NCBI GenBank assembly: GCA_047620505.1
Contig: JBLHKS010000284.1
Coordinates: 1 to 8,238 of the forward strand
Length of the DNA stretch: 8,238 nucleotides
Source: JBLHKS01 sp047620505
GTDB taxonomy: Bacteria > Verrucomicrobiota > Verrucomicrobiia > Verrucomicrobiales > DEV007
Direction: 5' to 3'
Shown here: positions 1 through 5,702 of the stretch, piece by piece
How positions within the stretch are numbered: the stretch's first letter is position 1
Layout: each line of letters starts with the position of its first letter
Translations under genes and position numbers: made by a program
Notes under the pieces: model-generated
The model's input: only the letters and a program-made list of their open reading frames with translations
The model's database searches: none
Told to the model about the DNA's origin: nothing

Positions 1-2735
1 ACGAGAATGCTGTCCCCAGATTCGACGAGCCGATGGAAGACGCGCAGGAGCATCGCGACGTCGTCGAAATGTAAGCCGGTCGTCGGTTCGTCGAAAATCA
101 AGAGCGCGCCGGTTTTTCGGTTTTTCTCTAACAAATGCCCTACGAGTTTCAGCCGTTGCGCCTCGCCGCCGGAGAGCGTGTTGAGCGGCTGGCCGAGTCG
201 AAGGTAGCCGAGGCCGACGTCTTGCAAAACGCTCAAACTCGTCACAATTTTCTGCGCCAGTTTTGCGTCGAGAGCGCCAAAGAACGCGATTGCTTCGGTG
301 ACCGTCATCCTCAGCGCATCGTGGATCGATTTGCCTTCGAACAGAATCTCGAGCGCGTCCGGCGTGTAGCGTTTGCCCTCGCACTCGGGGCAGGTCACGT
401 AGACGTCGCTGAGGAACTGCATTTCGACTTTCTCGAATCCTGTGCCCCAGCAGCGCTCGCAGCGACCAGCTCCAGAGTTAAACGAAAAGTAGCCAGCGGT
501 GAGGCCGCGAGCCTGCGAGTCAGGCGTCGTGGTGAAGAGTTTCCGAATGGCTTCGAAGACGCCGATGAAAACGGCGGGCGTCGATCGCGGCGTCCGGCTG
601 AGCGGCGATTGGTCGACCATGACGGCCGACTCGATGTTCTTCGCGCCGCGGATTTCTTTGAGAAGGCCGGCGGCTTCTTCGGAAATTTGGCCTTTGGCGC
701 GTTGGAGATTTTGATAGAGGACGTCGTGGACCAGGGTCGATTTTCCGGACCCGGAAACGCCCGAGACGACGGCGAAAACGCCGAGAGGGATGCGGACGTT
801 GAGCTTCTTGAGGTTATTCTGACGCGCGCCTTTGAGGGTGATCCACTTTTTGGGTTTTCGGCGCTTGGCGGGGATTTCGATCTGTTTCTCTCCAGTGAGG
901 TAGGCTCGAGTCAAAGACGTAGAACGGACGTCCACGTCCGTTTTCTTGCGAGTCGAAACGGACGTGGACGTCCGTTCTACGAGCTTCGCCGCCGGGCCGC
1001 TGAAAACGATTTCGCCACCGTTCTCTCCGCGGCCAGGGCCGACATCGACGAGGTGGTCGGCGGCGCGAATGACGATTTCTTCGTGCTCAACAACGAGGAG
1101 CGTGTTGCCCTTGTCGCGGAGGTGCTGCATGACTTCGATCAGCCGGCCGATGTCTCGGGCGTGCAGGCCAATCGATGGTTCGTCGAGCACAAATAGTGTG
1201 TTTGTCAGGCTGGCGCCGAGGCACGTGGTCAGGTTGACGCGCTGAACTTCGCCGCCAGAGAGCGTGCGCGTGGCACGATCCAGGTTTAGGTAGCCGAGGC
1301 CGACGTGATCCAGAAATCCCAGCCGCGAACAGACTTCCTTCTTCAGAAACTCAGCCGTGGAGTCGCCAGTCGGAGTTTTGGCTGACTCGGCAAAGGGAAG
1401 GAGTTCGTCGATCGAGAGACTCCAGAGATCGGGCAGTGTTTTTTCATTAACGCGGAAGTTGAGCGCCTCAGGCTGGAGCCGCGCGCCTTTGCAAGTTCCG
1501 CAGGTCGTGTAGCTGCGGAATCGCGAGAGGAAGATCCTGACATGCATCTTGTAGGACCGCGATTGCAGCCAGTCGAAGAAGCCTTTGACTCCATACCACG
1601 AGCCGATCTCCAAAGCCGATTCCGGATCGCCGCCATCGCCGTAAAGAATCCATTCCTGATCAGATTTGGGTAGGTCTTCGAAGGGCGTGTCGAGGTCGAC
1701 GCCCTGGACCTTGGCGCAGCGTTCGAGGTCGGCCTGGCACTCGGCGTGGCGGTCGCCCTGGAAGGCTTTGACGAGGCCTTCGCAAATGCTGAGCGACTTA
1801 TCAGGCAACGCGCGGTCGAGGTCGATCCCGATGACGCGTCCGAACCCGCGGCAGTCCGGACAAGCGCCGAGCGGGTTGTTGAAACTGAAGAGCCCCGGGG
1901 TCGGCTCGCGAATCGAGCGGTCGCAATTTGCGCAGTGCCACTCGGTCGAAAACGCCGCACGATCCCCGGTTTCAGGCTCGACGAGCGCGATTTTGCCCTT
2001 GCCGTATTTGAGCGCGGCTTCGAGTGCTTCGAGCAAGCGGCTGACTTTATTTGGGGCGACTCGATCCTGAATCACATCGACCACCGCCGGCAGTTTTCTG
2101 GTGTATTTGTCAGGCTGATCCGTGCGATAGATTTTTCCGTAGAGCAGGGCACGGACGTAGCCCTGACTCTGCAAAAAACTGAAGAATTCATCGGTCTCCG
2201 TCCCGCTCGGCGCGGCGACGCCGAAGGTCACGAGCACCGGTTTCTGCGCGAATTTCGCCTTAGCAGCTGCTGCGATGCTCTGCGTCGTGTCCGGCCGCAC
2301 GGGAGACGAGCATTCCGGGCAGAATCCGTCCGCGATCCGCGGGAAAAGCAGTTTCAGGTAGTCGTTGATCTCCGTGATCGTCCCGACCGTCGAGCGCGTC
2401 GTCTTGACGTTGTTCGATTGCTCGATCGCGATCGCAGGCGGGATCCCGCGGATTTCGTCGACCTGCGGCTTGTCCATCCGATCGAAGAACTGCCTGACGT
2501 ACGGCGAAAACGTCTCGACGTAGCGCCGCTGCCCCTCGGCGTAGATCGTCTGGAACGCGAGCGACGATTTTCCGCTTCCGCTCGGCCCCGTGACCACGAT
2601 CAGCTGATTCAGCGGCAGGTCGAGATCGACGCCCTTGAGATTATTTTGCCGCGCGCCGCGGATTTCGATCGCGTTGGATTGCGGTTTCTTGCGTGCGGAT
2701 TTTTTCCGCACGGAATTCTTCTTTTTCGTGGCCAT
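1..2735 (-). CDS. uvrA: UvrA, excinuclease ABC subunit A (3' end beyond the left edge)
   Basis: UvrA is the DNA-damage-recognising ABC ATPase of nucleotide excision repair; as a dimer it loads UvrB onto lesions in the cytoplasm. The frame is open from ATG 2735 to the edge, giving 911 residues. Visible landmarks in order: a Lys/Arg-rich N-terminal tail (1-20), Walker A GPSGSGKS (50-57), CPEC (139-142), first zinc module C268/C271/C292/C295, CGTC (412-415), ABC signature LSGGEVQR (492-499), Walker B LDEPSIGLH (D518, E519), second Walker A GVSGSGKS (659-666), second zinc module C759/C762/C782/C785, second signature LSGGEAQR (854-861) and FDEPTTGLH (D882, E883). Only the C-terminal tail after the last ATPase motifs is missing; full family length is about 940-1000. 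Residues about 585-606 are encoded by a REPIN-like palindromic element (918-981) in the inter-half linker. The start is the first in-frame ATG before the conserved I-E-I-R-G-A-R segment; no clear ribosome binding site or SOS box was seen. It lies 90 bases downstream of the Uma2 gene. Confidence 0.97.
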   Translation of the reverse strand, partial: MATKKKNSVRKKSARKKPQSNAIEIRGARQNNLKGVDLDLPLNQLIVVTGPSGSGKSSLAFQTIYAEGQRRYVETFSPYVRQFFDRMDKPQVDEIRGIPPAIAIEQSNNVKTTRSTVGTITEINDYLKLLFPRIADGFCPECSSPVRPDTTQSIAAAAKAKFAQKPVLVTFGVAAPSGTETDEFFSFLQSQGYVRALLYGKIYRTDQPDKYTRKLPAVVDVIQDRVAPNKVSRLLEALEAALKYGKGKIALVEPETGDRAAFSTEWHCANCDRSIREPTPGLFSFNNPLGACPDCRGFGRVIGIDLDRALPDKSLSICEGLVKAFQGDRHAECQADLERCAKVQGVDLDTPFEDLPKSDQEWILYGDGGDPESALEIGSWYGVKGFFDWLQSRSYKMHVRIFLSRFRSYTTCGTCKGARLQPEALNFRVNEKTLPDLWSLSIDELLPFAESAKTPTGDSTAEFLKKEVCSRLGFLDHVGLGYLNLDRATRTLSGGEVQRVNLTTCLGASLTNTLFVLDEPSIGLHARDIGRLIEVMQHLRDKGNTLLVVEHEEIVIRAADHLVDVGPGRGENGGEIVFSGPAAKLVERTSTSVSTRKKTDVDVRSTSLTRAYLTGEKQIEIPAKRRKPKKWITLKGARQNNLKKLNVRIPLGVFAVVSGVSGSGKSTLVHDVLYQNLQRAKGQISEEAAGLLKEIRGAKNIESAVMVDQSPLSRTPRSTPAVFIGVFEAIRKLFTTTPDSQARGLTAGYFSFNSGAGRCERCWGTGFEKVEMQFLSDVYVTCPECEGKRYTPDALEILFEGKSIHDALRMTVTEAIAFFGALDAKLAQKIVTSLSVLQDVGLGYLRLGQPLNTLSGGEAQRLKLVGHLLEKNRKTGALLIFDEPTTGLHFDDVAMLLRVFHRLVESGDSIL
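918..981. repeat. REPIN-like nested palindrome inside uvrA
   Basis: Bases 918-943 and 956-981 are perfect 26-bp inverted repeats separated by a 12-base loop (944-955). Each arm contains its own palindrome, AACGGACGTCCACGTCCGTT in the left arm: two 9-bp half-sites around a 2-base centre. On the outer side of the left palindrome is GTAG, and the right one is followed by CTAC. A GTAG tetranucleotide 5' of an imperfect or perfect hairpin is the known signature of REP sequences, and two REPs in inverted orientation form a REPIN. The element keeps the uvrA frame and codes for about 21 residues rich in Thr, Ser, Val, Asp, Lys and Arg. No second copy is seen in the window. The assignment to REP/REPIN is by structure only; no RAYT transposase gene is present here. 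Confidence 0.8.
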
Positions 2736-2825
2736 GTCAGGTTTCGCGGACCATACGAACCGCAGACTGGCCTGGTGCCAAACAGAAACGCTTCCGGAGC
2801 AAAAAAATGGAGCTGTCCGCTTCGA

Positions 2826-3608
2826 TCAAACTGAGTCCGGATCGACGCCAAGCTCACGCAGCCTGGCTGCGAATTTTTCCGCGCGTTGGGCTTCTTCGTT
2901 CGCGCGCTGGGCTTCATCATTCGCGCGCTTGCCCTCTTCATTCGCGCGCTGGGCTTCTTTGCCCGCGCGTTCGGCACCCGTGGCAATCAGATTTCCGTCC
3001 GAATCGATCCATCGCAACCAAGTCTCTTTTTGTCCCTCATGCCTGCCTTCCCAAAGGCGCAAGCCGAGGCCCTCGACGGCGGCGAAGGATGTCGCCTCGG
3101 GGCGTTTCGTATATTGGCCCTGAGACAAATCGAAGACCTGAAGACTTTCGCTGGAAAGTCGGAGATCGGGATCGAACACAACGTACTGATCGACATGCAG
3201 CTTGGCGTAGCGCTCTTTTTTGCGATCCAGCTCGCCGCCTACTTTGTTTGAGACAATCTCGATGACGACTTCCGGCGGCTTGCCGTGGTCCCAGAAAAAA
3301 TAGCACTTGCTGCCAAACTCCTTCGCCTGATCCGGGGTCGTATCGAGCGAGAGCAACACGTCCGGTACGACGGCTTTGGCGTTGAGCGCTTCGTACATGC
3401 CCACATTGGCGGCCACCCAAAATGGCCGGCCCGGATCCCAAGACGCGTAAAGCGGCTCGGTGAGGAGCCGCATTTGTTTTTCACTGAAAATGTTGTCCAC
3501 TGGCTCGTCCGTTTCCGTGATCAAATGAGAAGTATCCGGAATCGGCGGGCGATAATCCTCGGCCGTGAACGGAGTCATCGCGGAGGAGTCCACATCATTC
3601 GTTTCCAT
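2826..3608 (-). CDS. Uma2 family (DUF820) restriction-endonuclease-like protein with heptad-repeat tail
   Basis: This is a Uma2/DUF820 protein with the PD-(D/E)xK nuclease fold; its biological role and substrate are not established. Numbered from an upstream TTG at 3641 (271 residues), the core runs about 45-215. Candidate active-site acids are D94 in VVPDV and E128 in PPEVVIEIVSNK (with E124), so the fold's acids look intact. Residues about 223-262 form a charged coiled coil of A-Q-R-A-N-E-E heptads, followed by L-R-E-L-G-V-D-P-D, the usual ending of this subfamily (well known in cyanobacteria). The start is uncertain: TTG 3641 and ATGs at 3623, 3608 and 3578 are all in frame and none has a Shine-Dalgarno; 3608 is a compromise, and 3578 also keeps the full domain. 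It follows the GYF_2-PH gene on the same strand by about 67 bases and precedes uvrA by 90 bases. Fold and family are well supported; nuclease activity is inference. Confidence 0.9.
   Translation of the reverse strand: METNDVDSSAMTPFTAEDYRPPIPDTSHLITETDEPVDNIFSEKQMRLLTEPLYASWDPGRPFWVAANVGMYEALNAKAVVPDVLLSLDTTPDQAKEFGSKCYFFWDHGKPPEVVIEIVSNKVGGELDRKKERYAKLHVDQYVVFDPDLRLSSESLQVFDLSQGQYTKRPEATSFAAVEGLGLRLWEGRHEGQKETWLRWIDSDGNLIATGAERAGKEAQRANEEGKRANDEAQRANEEAQRAEKFAARLRELGVDPDSV
2881..2975. repeat. 21-bp tandem repeat encoding coiled-coil heptads
   Basis: About four and a half imperfect copies of a 21-bp unit beginning gcgcg(c/t)t sit head to tail at 2881-2901, 2902-2922, 2923-2943, 2944-2964 and 2965-2975 (partial). 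The period is exactly seven codons, so each copy encodes one heptad of the C-terminal coiled coil of the Uma2 protein. Copies differ by a few substitutions, which points to expansion by duplication or slippage followed by drift. Confidence 0.85.
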
Positions 3609-3675
3609 TTCGCAATCTACCATTCGATTGGTTGCAGGCAAGTCGGTGAATTTGCGGCCAACCGAGTTCTACTCG

Positions 3676-4275
3676 CTAAATCGCGACCTCGTCCGTCGCG
3701 CGCATCTCGCGAGCCAACTCAGCAAGCCGGAGCAGCTGTCGGCGTGGGATCTTCGGGACCTCGATTCGCTCACCCAATCTGAGAAGGACGCTAAAAGTCC
3801 CCGTCTCTTCGCCAGCTGTGATCTTCGAAGCAGTATTGTGGATATCTTCCCAGTAATACATGTCGAATTCGCGCTTCCCAGTCAGTTTCTGGTGCGAAAT
3901 GCAAAGCCGAAAACTCGTCACGATCACTGCATCCGGCCCTTTGAGTCGAAGTCCCGTTTTTTCTTGAACAGCAACGTAGTAAACCTCTTCGTGGTCCGTC
4001 GAGACTTTCGAAATCTCCAGAAAAACTTTCCCGACAACTTCGCGATCCTGCCCGTCGTCTTCGAAGTTTGCGATTCCTTCATGAATCGTAAAAACGTCGC
4101 CCAGCGGTGCCCATTCGCTTAGCCCCTCGTAAAAAACCTTATCGTTCGAATTTAACCGTCTCTCATTCAACAGAGTGACGATTTCGTTCTGGCTGTACGG
4201 CCCGATGGGGACATCTTCGCCATTTCGAAGAATGGAAAAGACCTGATATTCTGGAAGTTCGGCAGCTGCGCTCAT
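3676..4275 (-). CDS. GYF_2 (DUF4339) and bacterial PH-domain protein
   Basis: A 199-residue protein with two recognisable modules. Residues about 10-65 form a GYF_2/DUF4339 domain: Y-x-V near the start, then G-P-Y-S (25-28), L-L, the E-G-L-S-E-W (50-55) segment and P-L. Such domains bind proline-rich peptides or act as small adaptors. Residues about 95-192 look like a bacterial PH domain: V-Y-Y-V-A, then D-A-V-I-V-T-S-F-R-L-C-I, then Y-W-E-D-I and a closing helix rich in Leu, Ala and Arg. There is no signal peptide or membrane segment, so it is probably cytoplasmic or peripheral. A plausible role is an adaptor or lipid/protein-binding factor, but the function is unknown. The ATG at 4275 is preceded by only a weak GGAT. 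A TTGACA-type promoter lies about 40-65 bases upstream, so this gene may begin a transcript that continues into the Uma2 gene. The PH assignment is less certain than the GYF_2 one. Confidence 0.85.
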   Translation of the reverse strand: MSAAAELPEYQVFSILRNGEDVPIGPYSQNEIVTLLNERRLNSNDKVFYEGLSEWAPLGDVFTIHEGIANFEDDGQDREVVGKVFLEISKVSTDHEEVYYVAVQEKTGLRLKGPDAVIVTSFRLCISHQKLTGKREFDMYYWEDIHNTASKITAGEETGTFSVLLRLGERIEVPKIPRRQLLRLAELAREMRATDEVAI

Positions 4276-4301
4276 TATTCGATCCGGGGGGTAGGTGGCG
4301 A

Positions 4302-4322
4302 TGCAATTACAATGTAACTACA
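4302..4322. promoter_or_regulatory. Operator-like palindrome overlapping the putative -10
   Basis: The segment TTACAATGTAA (4307-4317) is a perfect inverted repeat of two 5-bp half-sites around one base. It extends to an imperfect 10+10 bp palindrome (8 of 10 pairs) across 4302-4322. It covers the proposed -10 of the promoter upstream of the GYF_2-PH gene, a normal repressor position. The TACA/TGTA half-sites resemble BlaI/MecI/CopY operators, but those have a 2-base spacer and here it is one base, so the regulator is unknown. Confidence 0.35.
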
Positions 4323-4340
4323 TTTTTCTAAAACTGTCAA
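4312..4340 (-). promoter_or_regulatory. Putative sigma-70 type promoter for the GYF_2-PH gene
   Basis: On the minus strand a perfect -35 hexamer TTGACA (4340-4335) is followed after exactly 17 bases by TTACAT (4317-4312), a weak -10 matching the consensus at three of six positions. The spacer is AT-rich against a GC-rich background. Transcription would run toward the GYF_2-PH start at 4275. The weak -10 is the main doubt. Confidence 0.4.
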
Positions 4341-4400
4341 CGGTGTGATTGTCGAGCAGCGGAACCACTCGTGCCAAGGAGAAAAACCAAAGATTCAGCC

Positions 4401-4799
4401 TCAAGTTGCAGATTTCCAATCCTCGGGGACGCGAACGACCCGCCCTTTAGGCATCCCTACTATCGCCAGCCGCTGCCGACACTCCGTCAGCAGCTGCCCG
4501 TCGCGTTCGATTCGAAAGCCATTCCAAAAACACGCTCGCTCGACGTCTTCGAGCTTGGCGTGAATGGTCAAATCGTCCCCCAGCACGGCTGGTCGTTTGT
4601 AATCGATTTCCGTTCGGACCACGGTGATAAATTCGCCGCGCGCCGCCTGAAATTTGAGCCCCCAACCGAGCACCTCGCCAAGTCTGACCCGAGCCGCTTC
4701 GATGAAACGAAGGTAGGCGATGTTGCTGACCACGCCGCCGCAGTCGGTGTCGCAAAAAATGACCTGTTGCTCGATTGAGATCTCGGGAGTCGCATCCAT
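4401..4799 (-). CDS. YbgC/4HBT-type acyl-CoA thioesterase
   Basis: A 132-residue single hotdog-fold protein of the YbgC/4-hydroxybenzoyl-CoA thioesterase family, which hydrolyses acyl-CoA thioesters in the cytoplasm. The N-terminal motif F-C-D-T-D-C-G-G-V-V-S-N-x-x-Y-L-R-F-x-E-A-A-R (16-37) matches the family signature; D19 aligns with the catalytic Asp18 of E. coli YbgC. The position that is His in YbgC (Y-H-A-S-Y) is Asn26 here, as in some relatives. The middle segment T-E-I-D-Y-K-R-P-A fits the central strand with the usual Y-x-x-P. Length matches the family. The frame stays open upstream to 5147, but the family domain begins just after ATG 4799 and the extension would lie antisense to the next gene, so 4799 is chosen. 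The substrate (short acyl-CoA or 1,4-dihydroxy-2-naphthoyl-CoA) cannot be told. It is divergent from the hydrolase gene at 4902. Confidence 0.9.
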   Translation of the reverse strand: MDATPEISIEQQVIFCDTDCGGVVSNIAYLRFIEAARVRLGEVLGWGLKFQAARGEFITVVRTEIDYKRPAVLGDDLTIHAKLEDVERACFWNGFRIERDGQLLTECRQRLAIVGMPKGRVVRVPEDWKSAT

Positions 4800-4901
4800 G
4801 GCTCGTAATTCTGGCGAGCAACCGCGACCTGGCCAGAGATTGTTCGATTGGGCACTCGCAACTTGCGCTAGCCCACTAGCCGCGCCGATGTTGGCCCTCC
4901 C

Positions 4902-5702
4902 ATGAGCGATTTCACGATCACTTTTCTCGGCACAGGCACGTCCGTCGGCGTACCGATAGTTGGCTGCGACTGCGAAGTCTGCGCGTCTGAGGATCCGCGT
5001 AATCAGCGCCTGCGCTCGTCGATTTACGTGGAAACGCCGGAAACCAGCTTTGTCGTCGACACCGGCCCTGATTTCCGCCAACAATGTCTGCGCGAAAAAA
5101 TCGCCAAGGTCGACGCCGCGATTTACACCCACGAGCACAGCGATCACATCATGGGTTTCGACGATTTACGTCGATACTCGCTCGGGCGCGACGTGACGAT
5201 GCCGATCTACGCGAACGCCGCTTGTCTTGAGCGCCTGAAAATGGCCTTCAGCTTCGCTTTTGACAAGAGCAACTGGTATCCCGGTTACATCAAGCCGGTA
5301 GGACAGGTCATCGATCGCCCTTTCGAACTTGGTGCCAATCGAATCACGCCGCTCGAAGTCACGCACGGCAAAGTCGACACGATTGGCTTCCTGTTTGAGC
5401 GCGATGAACGGAAACTCGCCGTCTACATTCCAGACTGCAAAACCATTTCCGAATCGGCGATGAGCGCGATGAGCGGAGTTGAAAATCTTATCATCGACGC
5501 CACCAAACTCACGCCTTTGCCGACCCACTTGAATGTGGATGAAGCGCTCGAAATCCGCCAGCAGCTGCTGGATTCCGGAGACGGCCCGCAGCAAACCTGG
5601 CTGACGCATCTGGCGCACGATTGCGATCACACGATCCTCGACGAACGGTTGCCTGACGGGGTGAATGTGGCTTACGATGGTTTGAAACTGAATCTCGGAT
5701 GA
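4902..5702 (+). CDS. PhnP-like metallo-beta-lactamase-fold hydrolase
   Basis: A 266-residue MBL-fold metallohydrolase of the PhnP/COG1235 group. Active-site ligands are visible in order: T-H-E-H-S-D-H (H77, H79, D81, H82), H155 in E-V-T-H-G, D178 in I-P-D-C and H236. It also has G-C-D-C-x-x-C (C22, C24, C27) and H239, three residues after H236. This matches the structural zinc site of E. coli PhnP (three Cys plus one His), so both metal sites look intact. PhnP is a phosphodiesterase of cyclic ribose phosphates in phosphonate use, but no phn genes lie nearby; the substrate is therefore unknown, and a cyclic or cleaved phosphodiester is a guess from the family. No signal peptide, so it is cytoplasmic. 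It is the first gene of a rightward operon and its stop overlaps the next start as ATGA (5699-5702). The ATG at 4902 leads straight into the first beta strand (T-I-T-F-L-G-T-G-T-S) and lacks a clear ribosome binding site. Confidence 0.93.
   Translation: MSDFTITFLGTGTSVGVPIVGCDCEVCASEDPRNQRLRSSIYVETPETSFVVDTGPDFRQQCLREKIAKVDAAIYTHEHSDHIMGFDDLRRYSLGRDVTMPIYANAACLERLKMAFSFAFDKSNWYPGYIKPVGQVIDRPFELGANRITPLEVTHGKVDTIGFLFERDERKLAVYIPDCKTISESAMSAMSGVENLIIDATKLTPLPTHLNVDEALEIRQQLLDSGDGPQQTWLTHLAHDCDHTILDERLPDGVNVAYDGLKLNLG
5558..5571. repeat. 14-bp perfect palindrome centred on AGCAGCTGCT
   Basis: CCAGCAGCTGCTGG is a perfect 14-bp palindrome inside the PhnP-like hydrolase gene, read as Q-Q-L-L-D. 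It is one of five copies of the shared 10-bp core in the window. Confidence 0.6.

Noticed and set aside
135..1196. A 353-codon open frame on the plus strand
   Set aside because: It lies exactly antisense to uvrA, has no recognisable domain, and is explained by the codon bias of uvrA.
2736..2825. Possible terminator or SOS box between the Uma2 gene and uvrA
   Set aside because: There is a run of seven T on the minus strand but no convincing stem before it, and no CTGT-N8-ACAG or GAAC-N4-GTTC LexA site.
1746..2834. A 362-codon open frame on the plus strand
   Set aside because: Antisense to uvrA across its first Walker A and zinc module; low-complexity Arg/Asp-rich product with no family match.
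4867..4880. Small inverted repeat gctag-ccca-ctagc in the divergent gap
   Set aside because: Only 5-bp arms, with no flanking promoter hexamers at proper spacing; expected by chance in a gap of this size.
4800..5147. N-terminal extension of the thioesterase frame upstream to 5147
   Set aside because: The extension is antisense to the hydrolase gene, and the hotdog domain begins directly after ATG 4799.
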